Shown here piece by piece: positions 47,601 through 55,886 of a stretch of 64,000 bases of DNA (positions within the stretch are counted from its first letter, which is position 1; each line of letters starts with the position of its first letter). Source of the DNA: Agrilactobacillus yilanensis (GTDB lineage: Bacteria > Bacillota > Bacilli > Lactobacillales > Lactobacillaceae); the NCBI RefSeq assembly GCF_003946725.1, contig NZ_RHOY01000010.1:1-64000 (forward strand). The letters are read 5' to 3'. The notes below the pieces were generated by a model. That model was not told the origin of the DNA, did no database searches, and was given only the letters and a program-made list of their open reading frames with translations. Both the position numbers and the translations under genes were made by a program.

Positions 47601-48395
47601 ACAACAGTGACCCAAAATTTACCGAAAACCGTCATTCAAGTTGATCAAGCGTTCACCGACTTAGTCCAGCAGCGCTTTGATTTAGCATATGATAATCTAG
47701 CTGCGACTAAAACCACGGCTTATCAAGCTGTTTCAGATATTAAACGGCAATTTGATGATCCAGATCTTGATATATTAATGCCTTTAGCCACGACACCGCC
47801 GGAATTAGCTGCGACAACACCGGCGTTAACGACCGCAAATTTACGGGAACCAGAATTTCTAAAGGCCACCAATGCCGTTTCGGCGGCACAAATTGGGACG
47901 GCGACCCATTTGGTTTTACAACGACTGCCGTTAGATCAGCCCGTTACAGCCGCCGTGATCACTCAGACGATTGCCGATTTAGAGGCAAAACAACTGCTGA
48001 CGCCAACGCTGGCTTCAAAAATTAAACCCGCCCAAATTTTAGCTTTTTTCACAGGGTCCGCACTAGGCACAAAAATCAGTGCGCAACCAAAAAATTATCA
48101 TCGTGAAGTGACCTTTTCCATGGTTTACCCTGCAACTAAATTATTTCCTAAAATTAATTCAAATCACACTAGAAATGTCTTGATTCATGGTATGATTGAT
48201 GGGTATTATCAAAGCAAGGATGAATTGATTTTAGTGGATTATAAAACCGACCATAAAACAAATCAGGAAATTTTAGAGAACTATCAAGGTCAATTAAACC
48301 TTTACGCTTTGGCTTTAACGAAGATGTGCGGCCAAGCCGTTTCAGCAAAATATTTATATTCACTTCAAAATAAAACCTTAATTTTAGTGCCGTAG
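44679..48395 (+). CDS. rexA: ATP-dependent helicase/nuclease subunit A (RexA/AddA)
   Basis: UvrD-type helicase fused to a RecB nuclease domain, 1238 residues. Walker A is SASAGSGKTAVLVQ (about residue 22), motif II lies in VLIDEYQDINPLQ, motif III in MVGDIKQSIYGFRMAEP, motif V in VITIHGSKGLEFPVV, and motif VI in LRLLYVALTRAKQRL. The nuclease motif is ILVDYKTDHK near the C-terminus. It is 15 bases after rexB, forming the two-subunit operon. Confidence 0.96.
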   Translation: MVQYTENQTKAITHRGHNILVSASAGSGKTAVLVQRVIEAIATIDVDQLLIVTFTELAAKEMKDRIRAAVETKISDLQNDAAQSEQLNHYRRQLNRLNLANISTIHAFCQNIIHKFYYLINIDPEFTILADAAQAMLLKQSAFADLREAYYNQDDLTFFQLTENFSNDRDDAGLEAAVFKIYEYMQAFPDPTAWLNQLTENYQNQPELLNMPVYQTTVLPELQRELTQLENDVVVLQQDFQDQQLERHAEAVATILPKIKQTEAALQLGYTALRTNLIDVPLDAPLKVGQWPRLKKPEKEAGHTTAEVNALKETVVADLDEIEALKEAYFGLPEQTLRIVNDQCQTLITKLIEVVQKFATAYQQLKQDRGLLDFSDLEHDAHAILTTKDATGQLLAQNFYQQKFNEVLIDEYQDINPLQEALLQLVAKTKPGNRFMVGDIKQSIYGFRMAEPKLFAQKYVQYADQPGSAAADERIILSDNFRSKQAITNFVNFIFAQIMDTQLGDIDYDKKAYLNFGAKYYTDGDNPVEVLMAQAPEDDSAAENQPSVAPMILAAAQRIQQLIAAKTLIYDGDAPNQQRLLTYQDIAILVRSRTLNTDIVDTFKRAAIPVLVSDTENYFKTTELQIMLSLLQLVDNLDQDIPLVAVLRSPMYAFDENELGFIRGQQTEKNKSFYDCLQLVTAEKLTDPEICRGDFSQRLVAFDQDMTLYRDIARSNQIATLIWTIYDRTGFLDYVGGMPSGPQRQANLNALYDRAKQYEETGFKGVFQFVRFIQQMQKNNKDLAQPNLASERTNAVQVITIHGSKGLEFPVVIGLGLEHGFNKKDISRSYILDQKLGLGLTYLTSKRVKIPTIQKSAIAQEATKKLLSEELRLLYVALTRAKQRLILVATCPKSGADSETELLDQWAKAAGNQLALPLNTKLKAKSFLDFVGPALVRGVKNGALKPYYQPGLFTALPHEVVVTFKQPTPTFTAATTVTQNLPKTVIQVDQAFTDLVQQRFDLAYDNLAATKTTAYQAVSDIKRQFDDPDLDILMPLATTPPELAATTPALTTANLREPEFLKATNAVSAAQIGTATHLVLQRLPLDQPVTAAVITQTIADLEAKQLLTPTLASKIKPAQILAFFTGSALGTKISAQPKNYHREVTFSMVYPATKLFPKINSNHTRNVLIHGMIDGYYQSKDELILVDYKTDHKTNQEILENYQGQLNLYALALTKMCGQAVSAKYLYSLQNKTLILVP

Positions 48396-48443
48396 TTGAA
48401 TTAAGGCCAATGAAGATTTTTTTAGAATGGTGTCGATTTTTAG

Positions 48444-51212
48444 ATGTCTGACAAACAACCTATATTTTCAGTTGTAGATTTAGAAACAACTGGAACTAAG
48501 CGCACAGAAAATCGAATTATCCAATTCGGTTGTGCCCTAATTGAAAAAAATAAAATTGTAAATACGATCGCCCAAGATATTAATCCGCAACAGGCCATTC
48601 CTAGAGCAATTACGGATTTGACGGGGATTGATGGTCAGCAGGTCGCTGATGCGCCAACTTTTGCAGAGATTGGCCCGGCGCTGCATGGCATGTTGATGGA
48701 TACGATTTTTGTCGCCCATAATGTTAATTTTGACTTTCCGTTTTTAAATCAAGCGTTTCAAGATATTGGTTTAGCACCATTAGAAATCAAAGCGATTGAT
48801 ACGGTGGAATTAGCTCAAATTTTATTACCTACAGCTGTGAGCTATAAGCTGCAGGATTTGGCGGCTTTATTATCGATTCAACATGACAATCCCCATCACG
48901 CGGACAGCGATGCCTTAGTGACAGCAAAACTCTTTTTAGCATTAAAAAAACGCTTGGAGATGCTGCCTACTTTGACGTTGCAGCATTTAAGCCGGCTCAG
49001 CGACTTATTATCCCGGGATACGGGGACGTTTATTCAAGACCTGGCGGTTAAGGTGCCTAAGCAGCCGCTGCCAGATTATTTGCATCGCAATCACGGCTTA
49101 GTTTTGCGGTACAAACCCCAAATTCAAGCCCAACCGATCCACCAGCTGCAAAAGTATCCAAAGTCCCCGCAAGCTAAAAAACGTATTCTTCAGCCGGCGT
49201 TGACTTATCGCAGTGCCCAGGCTAAGATGATGAATCTCGTTTATGAAAATCTAGGACAAACGAGCAGTCAGCCTTTACTGATTGAAGCAGCAACCGGCAG
49301 TGGTAAGACGTTAGGTTATTTACTGCCCAGTTATTATCGGGCGACTAAAGAACACAAAATTGTGATTAGTACGGCCACGACGTTATTGCAAAATCAGCTG
49401 TTAGATCAGACGTTACCTTTGTTAGAACAGCTTTTGGATGCTAAAATTCCCGTGGCTTTAGTTAAAAGCAACCAGCATTACTTGAATTTAGAAGTGTATT
49501 ACCAGTCTTTACAGATGCCATCTTTAAATCGGCCTACCCGTATTTTACAAATGCGCTTATTAGTCTGGCTGACAATGACGAAGACGGGCGATTTGTCGGA
49601 GTTACAGTTGACAAATTATGAAAACAGCTATTTACAGCGGGTTAGCCATCATGAGCATGTGCGGCAGTCGGCTTTTGGGATGGATGAATTTGTCCGCCAC
49701 AATGAACGCCAAGTGGCTCAGGCCAGTATTATTTTGACCAACCATAGTTATTTGTTAAAACATACAAATGATGGGACTTTTGGAACGGCGCCCAGTCTAA
49801 TTTTAGATGAGGCCGAAGACTTCAGTCATTTCGCCCGTCGAATTAATGGGCATACGAGTCAATTTGAGGCTTTGCAGGAACTGTGCCGCCATTTTGAACA
49901 TCGAAGGGATGATTTATTAACCGCTGCCAAAGATATTTATCCGGCGTCCGCCCAAATTACAAGGGGCTTTAGTCAGCTGACGGAAATCACCCAAGCCATT
50001 GACCAACTGCAGACGGTGTTTTTTGAAAGTTATATTCAAAATAATATTTCAAAATCAAAACGTTCTGAGGCGATTCATGAAATTATTGATTTAACGAATC
50101 TGGATTTAGCCACCTATGTTTTTCCTAAAATGACGTTGATTGAAAAATGGCTGCAAAAGGTGGATGTGAACTTTTTACAAGCCATTAATCAACTGGCTAA
50201 TATGGCCACACATTTTGATCGGCAGACACAAATTTTATTTAATCAAATTTATAGTTTGCTGAATCAGTTAGAAAGCATTTCCACCCAGTTCAGTCAATTT
50301 TCAGAGCAGTTTTTAAAACAAGAAAATGTGGGCGTTATTTTAAAGATGCACCAGTATGGTGATTTAAATTCACTGGATTTAAATATTGATATTTTGGACA
50401 CGGGGCCTATTGCCAGTCGGGTGTTTGATAAATTTCAACATGTGATTTTAACCGGGGCAACTTTAACCTTTAAGCATCGGTTTGATTATTTCATGGCCCA
50501 TTTGAATCTTAATAAGGCCGAAGTTCAGACCTTTAAATTACCTAGTCCGTTTGATTATGCCAAACAATCCCGGTTAATTACAGTGGCCAATGCCCCAGAT
50601 GTTCGGGTGACCACACCGGAGTATTTTGCGGATTATATCAGTGGGGTAATTGATCAAATTGCCCAGACAAATCCGGGACAAATTTTAGTGCTGTTTAATT
50701 CTTTAGAGATGATTAAATTGGTGTATTATGCGCTAAAAGATTCTGCCAGCGGCCATCAAAAAGAAGTTTTAGCCCAAGGCATCACCGGCAGTAATGAAAA
50801 AATCTTAAAGCGTTTTTCTTTGAGCCAGCAGGCCATTTTATTAGGGTCCAATAGCTTTTTAACCGGGGTAGACTTACCGGGCGAGCAGTTAAGACTGTTG
50901 ATTTTAACCCGGCTACCTTTTGAATCCCCCAGCCAGCCAGAAGTGCGATTACGCTATAATTGGCTGGAAGCTCAAGGCAAGCGGCCGTTTAAGAGTGAAG
51001 CTTTGCCAAAAGCCGCTTTTAAATTAAAACAAGGGTTTGGCCGATTGATTCGAAACGAAACCGATCAAGGGGTGATGTTAGTCTTAGATACCCGCTTGAC
51101 CAACACCAGCTATGGCCGGCAGATTTTACAAACTTTACCAAAACAAGTTGAAAATCAAAGCCTGCCTTTAAATGAAGCCATGAGGATAATTGAGAATTTC
51201 TTGAAAAAATAA
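48444..51212 (+). CDS. dinG: DinG-family protein with N-terminal 3'-5' exonuclease domain
   Basis: A 922-residue Firmicutes-type DinG. Residues 1-170 are a DnaQ-like exonuclease (VVDLETTGTKRTENRIIQFG; FVAHNVNFDF; HHADSDALVTAKLF). The rest is an XPD/DinG helicase-like fold with Walker A EAATGSGKTLGYLLP, LILDEAEDF and LKQGFGRLIRNETD. No four-cysteine Fe-S motif is visible, which is typical of the Gram-positive form that acts as a nuclease. It lies downstream of rexA with a 48-base gap and no terminator. Confidence 0.92.
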   Translation: MSDKQPIFSVVDLETTGTKRTENRIIQFGCALIEKNKIVNTIAQDINPQQAIPRAITDLTGIDGQQVADAPTFAEIGPALHGMLMDTIFVAHNVNFDFPFLNQAFQDIGLAPLEIKAIDTVELAQILLPTAVSYKLQDLAALLSIQHDNPHHADSDALVTAKLFLALKKRLEMLPTLTLQHLSRLSDLLSRDTGTFIQDLAVKVPKQPLPDYLHRNHGLVLRYKPQIQAQPIHQLQKYPKSPQAKKRILQPALTYRSAQAKMMNLVYENLGQTSSQPLLIEAATGSGKTLGYLLPSYYRATKEHKIVISTATTLLQNQLLDQTLPLLEQLLDAKIPVALVKSNQHYLNLEVYYQSLQMPSLNRPTRILQMRLLVWLTMTKTGDLSELQLTNYENSYLQRVSHHEHVRQSAFGMDEFVRHNERQVAQASIILTNHSYLLKHTNDGTFGTAPSLILDEAEDFSHFARRINGHTSQFEALQELCRHFEHRRDDLLTAAKDIYPASAQITRGFSQLTEITQAIDQLQTVFFESYIQNNISKSKRSEAIHEIIDLTNLDLATYVFPKMTLIEKWLQKVDVNFLQAINQLANMATHFDRQTQILFNQIYSLLNQLESISTQFSQFSEQFLKQENVGVILKMHQYGDLNSLDLNIDILDTGPIASRVFDKFQHVILTGATLTFKHRFDYFMAHLNLNKAEVQTFKLPSPFDYAKQSRLITVANAPDVRVTTPEYFADYISGVIDQIAQTNPGQILVLFNSLEMIKLVYYALKDSASGHQKEVLAQGITGSNEKILKRFSLSQQAILLGSNSFLTGVDLPGEQLRLLILTRLPFESPSQPEVRLRYNWLEAQGKRPFKSEALPKAAFKLKQGFGRLIRNETDQGVMLVLDTRLTNTSYGRQILQTLPKQVENQSLPLNEAMRIIENFLKK

Positions 51213-51222
51213 GGGCGTTATT

Positions 51223-51231
51223 TGGTATAAT
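51223..51231 (+). promoter_or_regulatory. Extended -10 before ypmB-aspB-asnS
   Basis: TGG precedes a perfect TATAAT (51226-51231). TTGAAA at 51201 is a possible -35 with a 19-base spacer. Confidence 0.55.
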
Positions 51232-51263
51232 AAGATGTTATGTTTTAAAGGAGAAATTTGTTC

Positions 51264-51743
51264 ATGGGCGAAAGAGTCAAACATTGGTTGTATGCGGGCA
51301 TTGTCGTGGTTTTATTGAGCACGATTTACATTATTTATCATGTCGGTGTCGCGCCTTATAAAGACAATCAGGCACAGGCGATCAAAATTGCCAAGCAGCA
51401 CGCAGATTTAAAGACCCCCCAAACCTTTTATTTGTATAACCGTAACGGCCAAAACTGGACGGTGGGGGGGCTAGACAAAAAGAACCATAAAATTTTTGTG
51501 ATTATTAATTCGAATAATAAGAATATTGTGATTTTAGATCAAAGTGCGGGGATTTCACAGCAAAAAGCGGTGAATAAAGTCATCGCCCGCTATGATCCAA
51601 AGCAGATTCATAATGTTGCTTTGGGACTTTATCACAAAAAACCGGTTTGGGAAGTGACTTTTCAAAACAAAAATCATACAATTGGATATGAAACCATTGA
51701 TTTCAAAACCGGACATGTTGTTCAAAATATTAATAATTTATAA
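51264..51743 (+). CDS. DUF5590 (YpmB-like) membrane-anchored protein
   Basis: A 159-residue protein with one N-terminal membrane helix (WLYAGIVVVLLSTIYIIYHVGV) and an extracytoplasmic domain resembling the YpmB/DUF5590 and PepSY-like folds. Conserved-looking segments are AIKIAKQHADLKTPQTFYLYNRNG and KPVWEVTFQNKNHTIGYETIDFKTG. The function is unknown. The ATG at 51264 is 10 bases after AAAGGAG; the in-frame TTG two codons earlier is too close to that site. It precedes aspB, as ypmB does in B. subtilis. Confidence 0.85.
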   Translation: MGERVKHWLYAGIVVVLLSTIYIIYHVGVAPYKDNQAQAIKIAKQHADLKTPQTFYLYNRNGQNWTVGGLDKKNHKIFVIINSNNKNIVILDQSAGISQQKAVNKVIARYDPKQIHNVALGLYHKKPVWEVTFQNKNHTIGYETIDFKTGHVVQNINNL

Positions 51744-51767
51744 TGGATCATTTTAGGAGGAATCGAT

Positions 51768-52958
51768 ATGCGTTTTTCAAAGAATGTGACCAAAGTACAA
51801 CCTTCAGCAACGTTAGCTTTAAATGCCAAGGCATCAGAAATGAAAACTTTAGGCTTGGATGTTGTCGATTTATCTGCTGGGCAACCAGATTTTGAAACAC
51901 CAGAAAATATTGAAGCAGCGGCTATTAAAGCCATTAAGGCAGGAAAAGTCAGCGGTTATACGGCCGCAACGGGCTTACCTGAATTAAAAAAAGCAATTAT
52001 TGACCGGGTTAAAGTAGACTACGGCGTCACGTATAAGCCTTCTGAAGTTGTTGTAACGACGGGGGCAAAATTTGCGCTTTACACGGCACTACAAGTTTTG
52101 TTAAACCAAGGCGACGAAGTTTTAATCCCCATCCCAGGTTGGGTTAGCTATACGGAACAAGTGCGTTTAGCAGGTGGTGTACCGGTTTCTGTGGCTAGTT
52201 TAGCCGGTGATTACAAAGTAACGGTGGATGAATTAGAAGCGGCTCGGACAGATAAAACAAAGCTGATTATTTTAAATTCACCACAAAATCCAACTGGGGT
52301 TATTTACAGCCGAGAAGACTTAACCCAAATTGGAAACTGGGCAGTTAAAAACGATATCATCATTATTTCTGATGACATTTACAATCACCTTGTTTATAAC
52401 GGACATCAATTCCATGCTTTGATTGATATTTCTGAAGCGATCCGCAAGCAAACAATTTTAATCCATGGGTTATCTAAGAGTTATTCTATGACCGGCTGGC
52501 GGGTTGGTTATGCTTTAGGGGATGAACGCATTACAAAAGTTATGGGGATTTTGATTGGACATGCCACGGGTAATCCAACGGCCGTGAGTCAATATGCGGC
52601 GATTGAAGCGTTAACTGGGCCACAGGAATCTGTTGAAGTTATGCGACGATCTTTTGAAGAACGGTTAAATACCGTTTATCCATTACTTAAAAATATCCCT
52701 GGCTTTGAACTTAAAGAAAAACCAGCAGGGGCATTTTACTTATTTATTAACGTTAAAAATGCGGTCTTGAATTCAGGCTTTACAACGACTGAAGCGTTTT
52801 GTGAAGCGTTATTAGAACAAAAATATGTTGCCGTTGTGCCGGGTCGATCTTTTGGCATGCCGGATTATATTCGGATTAGCTATGCGGCAAGTATGGCACA
52901 ATTAAAAGAAGGTATTATCCGAATCCAAGACTTTGTTAACGGCAAAGCAAACGATTAA
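51768..52958 (+). CDS. aspB: Aspartate aminotransferase family protein
   Basis: PLP-dependent class I aminotransferase of 396 residues. It shows [61 protein letters not shown], and the PLP lysine in [19 protein letters not shown]. The position between ypmB and asnS matches aspB of B. subtilis, so aspartate/2-oxoglutarate transamination is the likely reaction. This is based on synteny and motifs; substrate range is not determined by sequence alone. Confidence 0.92.
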   Translation: MRFSKNVTKVQPSATLALNAKASEMKTLGLDVVDLSAGQPDFETPENIEAAAIKAIKAGKVSGYTAATGLPELKKAIIDRVKVDYGVTYKPSEVVVTTGAKFALYTALQVLLNQGDEVLIPIPGWVSYTEQVRLAGGVPVSVASLAGDYKVTVDELEAARTDKTKLIILNSPQNPTGVIYSREDLTQIGNWAVKNDIIIISDDIYNHLVYNGHQFHALIDISEAIRKQTILIHGLSKSYSMTGWRVGYALGDERITKVMGILIGHATGNPTAVSQYAAIEALTGPQESVEVMRRSFEERLNTVYPLLKNIPGFELKEKPAGAFYLFINVKNAVLNSGFTTTEAFCEALLEQKYVAVVPGRSFGMPDYIRISYAASMAQLKEGIIRIQDFVNGKAND

Positions 52959-52981
52959 TTTTAAATTTGAGGAGTTTTATG

Positions 52982-54280
52982 ATGGCCACACAGATCAATA
53001 TTATCGATGCAAAAAACTATGTAGATCAAGAAGTCAAGATTGGGGTATGGCTCACCGACAAACGTTCCAGCGGTAAGATTGCCTTCTTGCAGTTACGAGA
53101 TGGAACGGCCTTTTTCCAAGGAGTCGTTGTTAAAAGTAATGTTTCTGAAGACACATTTGCGATGGCAAAACATTTACGCCAAGAAAGTAGTTTCTGGATT
53201 ACTGGGGTGATTCATGAAGACAGCCGGTCTCACTTTGGCTATGAAATTGAAGTCAGTGACATTGAACTTGTGGGTGAAAGTGAAGATTACCCAATTACGC
53301 CTAAAGATCATGGGATTGAATTTTTATTAGATAATCGGCATATTTGGCTGCGTTCCCGTCGCCCTTATGCGATCATGCAGATTCGTAATGAAATGATCCA
53401 AGCCACTTATCGTTTCTTTGGTCAAGAAGGTTTCTTGAAATTTGATCCGCCAATTTTAACAGGGAGTGCACCAGAAGGGACAACAGAATTATTCCATATT
53501 GAGTATTTTGATACGGATGCTTACTTATCCCAAAGTGGTCAGCTCTATGAAGAAGCCGGCGCTTTAGCGTTTGATAAAGTCTTTTCATTTGGCCCAACAT
53601 TTAGAGCTGAAAAGTCTAAAACAAGACGGCATTTAACTGAATTTTGGATGATTGAACCAGAAATGGCTTTCATGCATCAAGAAGAAAGCTTAAAAATCCA
53701 AGAACGTTATATTGCCTATTTAGTCCAGTCTGTTTTAGATCATTGTGACTATGCTTTGAAACTATTGGATCGGGATCCGGAAGTTTTGAAGAAATATACA
53801 AAGACTCCTTATCCTCGAATTTCTTATGATGAAGCGGTTAAAATGTTGCAAGAGGCGGACTTTGATGTGAAATGGGGGGATGATTTTGGTTCTCCTGAAG
53901 AAACTTACATTTCAGACCAATTTGAACAACCGGTCTTTATTTTAAATTATCCAAAGGCCATCAAACCTTTTTATATGAAACCACATCCAACAAGAGATGA
54001 TGTTTATATTTGTGCAGATTTATTAGCACCAGAAGGTTACGGTGAAATCATCGGCGGTTCTGAAAGAGAAACGGACTATGATCAACTTAAAGCAAGTATT
54101 GAAAATGCCGGCTTAGACGTAAATGCTTATGAATGGTACTTAGATTTACGTAAATATGGCTCTGTACCCCATTCTGGGTTTGGTCTTGGTTTGGAACGGG
54201 CAATTACTTGGATTTGTCATTTGGATCATTTACGTGAAGCGATTCCATTCCCACGGATGATCAACCGGATTCAACCATAG
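52982..54280 (+). CDS. asnS: Asparaginyl-tRNA synthetase
   Basis: Class II synthetase for tRNA-Asn, about 432 residues. It has an N-terminal OB-fold ([24 protein letters not shown]), the [23 protein letters not shown] signature, motif 2 near [21 protein letters not shown], and motif 3 [13 protein letters not shown]. Two adjacent ATGs exist; I prefer 52982 because GAGGAG lies 7 bases upstream. It is 23 bases after aspB and followed by a terminator. Unlike hisS and glyQ it has no T-box. Confidence 0.95.
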   Translation: MATQINIIDAKNYVDQEVKIGVWLTDKRSSGKIAFLQLRDGTAFFQGVVVKSNVSEDTFAMAKHLRQESSFWITGVIHEDSRSHFGYEIEVSDIELVGESEDYPITPKDHGIEFLLDNRHIWLRSRRPYAIMQIRNEMIQATYRFFGQEGFLKFDPPILTGSAPEGTTELFHIEYFDTDAYLSQSGQLYEEAGALAFDKVFSFGPTFRAEKSKTRRHLTEFWMIEPEMAFMHQEESLKIQERYIAYLVQSVLDHCDYALKLLDRDPEVLKKYTKTPYPRISYDEAVKMLQEADFDVKWGDDFGSPEETYISDQFEQPVFILNYPKAIKPFYMKPHPTRDDVYICADLLAPEGYGEIIGGSERETDYDQLKASIENAGLDVNAYEWYLDLRKYGSVPHSGFGLGLERAITWICHLDHLREAIPFPRMINRIQP

Positions 54281-54310
54281 GTAGCAAGTAGATTATTAGA
54301 ATTAATGACG

Positions 54311-54352
54311 GGCTGGGGCAAAACGTTTTGTTTTGTACCAGCTTTGTTTTTT
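54311..54352 (+). terminator. Probable terminator after asnS
   Basis: GCTGG and GCAAAAC pair with GTTTTGT and CCAGC, then TTTGTTTTTT. Confidence 0.75.
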
Positions 54353-54377
54353 GCAGCCAGTTAAGGGGGGTGACAAG

Positions 54378-55007
54378 ATGGATGATTTTTCTGAACAGTT
54401 GGTTAATGGTGGTTATACCACTTTACCAAATCTGTTGCTCCAGCATTTTAAAGATTTAAATATGACCGGGGATGAGTTTACTTTATATTTAGCTTTGACG
54501 AGTTTTAAGCAGCAAGGCATTGATTTCCCCAGTGCCCAGCAATTAGGGACGATGTTAGGCTTATCTGAAGAACAGGTTTTTCAAGAACTCCATCAGTTAA
54601 TTGAAAAAAAACTAATTGCGATTCAGACAACGGCAGCCACAGCCCAGCAACGGCAGCAGGATCGGTATGATTTACAGCCGGTGTACAGTCGCTTGCAACT
54701 AATTTTAAAGCAGGCAGCGGCCGAGGATAAACAAAATCAGCGCCAGGCGGCCCAACAAGATTTATTTAAACAAATTGAAGTGGAATTTGGGCGGATGCTG
54801 TCGCCAATTGAGATTGAAACAGTGAATGCTTGGCTGAAACAAGATCATTATAATACCGAATTAATTGAACTCGCTTTACGGGAAGCGGTTTTGAATCAAG
54901 TTTATTCGTTAAAATATATGGATCGGATTTTGTTGTCTTGGGAAAAGAAAAATATTACGTCTAAAGCACAAGTTCAGCGGGAAAAAGATTTACGGAATCA
55001 ATATTAA
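54378..55007 (+). CDS. dnaD: Replication initiation protein DnaD
   Basis: Helps load the replicative helicase during initiation and restart. The N-terminal winged-helix region (GGYTTLPNLLLQHFKDLNMTGDEFTLYLAL) and the C-terminal DnaD domain (FGRMLSPIEIETVNAWL, followed by LKYMDRILLSWEKKNITSKAQ) are both present. The product is 209 residues. The ATG at 54378 follows AAGGGGGGTG; an earlier in-frame ATG overlaps the terminator. nth follows after 21 bases, the usual Firmicutes pairing. Confidence 0.94.
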   Translation: MDDFSEQLVNGGYTTLPNLLLQHFKDLNMTGDEFTLYLALTSFKQQGIDFPSAQQLGTMLGLSEEQVFQELHQLIEKKLIAIQTTAATAQQRQQDRYDLQPVYSRLQLILKQAAAEDKQNQRQAAQQDLFKQIEVEFGRMLSPIEIETVNAWLKQDHYNTELIELALREAVLNQVYSLKYMDRILLSWEKKNITSKAQVQREKDLRNQY

Positions 55008-55028
55008 TTTAAACGAGGGGGTACGTTT

Positions 55029-55682
55029 ATGCTTTCAAAAGAAAAAACGATCTGGGCGGTGCATCAGATGATGTTGGAATTTCCAGAAGCCATGGGGGCG
55101 TTGCATTCAGATACACCGTTTCATTTATTGATCGCGGTGATGTTAAGTGCTCAAGCAACCGATGTTTCTGTTAATAAGGTGACACCTAAGTTATTTGCTC
55201 GTTTTCCAGAGCCTAAAGATTTAGCGGCCGCTGAGATTCCCGAAATTGAAGCTTATATTCGTTCTATTGGGCTTTACCACAATAAAGCCAAACATTTAAA
55301 AGCCTGTGCCCAAAAGATTTTGAGTGATTTTGACGGGGTGGTACCGAATAACCGGGCGGGGTTGGTCTCATTACCTGGGGTTGGCCGTAAGACGGCGAAT
55401 GTGGTTTTAGGGGATGCCTTTAATGTTCCGGCTTTTGCGGTGGACACCCATGTTCAACGTATTGCCAAACGGCTGCAGATTGTGAAGCAGTCTGCTTCGG
55501 TCGTTGAAGTGGAACAAGTAATGACCAAGCGGCTGCCTGAAAACGAATGGGTTAAAAGTCATCATACGTTAATCTTTTTTGGCCGTTATCAATGTATGGC
55601 CCGTAATCCTAAATGCCCAACGTGTCCTTTATTAGAAATTTGTGCGGAAGGGCAAAAGCGGACGAAAAAGACCGCTGAATAA
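55029..55682 (+). CDS. nth: Endonuclease III
   Basis: Base-excision-repair glycosylase/AP lyase for oxidized pyrimidines. The helix-hairpin-helix LVSLPGVGRKTANVVLGDAF carries the catalytic lysine, with VDTHVQRIAKRL giving the aspartate. A complete 4Fe-4S loop, C-x6-C-x2-C-x5-C (CMARNPKCPTCPLLEIC), is near the C-terminus. At 217 residues it is standard. It is downstream of dnaD, probably on the same transcript. Confidence 0.96.
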   Translation: MLSKEKTIWAVHQMMLEFPEAMGALHSDTPFHLLIAVMLSAQATDVSVNKVTPKLFARFPEPKDLAAAEIPEIEAYIRSIGLYHNKAKHLKACAQKILSDFDGVVPNNRAGLVSLPGVGRKTANVVLGDAFNVPAFAVDTHVQRIAKRLQIVKQSASVVEVEQVMTKRLPENEWVKSHHTLIFFGRYQCMARNPKCPTCPLLEICAEGQKRTKKTAE

Positions 55683-55762
55683 ATTGATCGAGTTAACATA
55701 ACATTTCGTTGTGGCAGCTCTTTTAACAATTAAGCCGCTTAAGTCAGAGGCTACTTTTAAGT

Positions 55763-55853
55763 AAGTGACCTAGGACTTAGGGGGCTATTTGTATTCAAAA
55801 ATTTTAAGCCAATAAAAAATAGCCCTATGTCAAGTAAAAAGTGACCTAGGACT
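55763..55853. repeat. 15-bp direct repeats bracketing a hairpin
   Basis: AAGTGACCTAGGACT occurs exactly at 55763-55777 and 55839-55853. Between the copies, GGGCTATTT (55782-55790) pairs with AAATAGCCC (55816-55824). The element lies in the gap between convergent nth and ponA. It may act as their bidirectional terminator, or be a small insertion remnant. Confidence 0.6.
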
Positions 55854-55886
55854 ATGAATAAGCAGGTTAAACCGTTAGTTTAGCCC

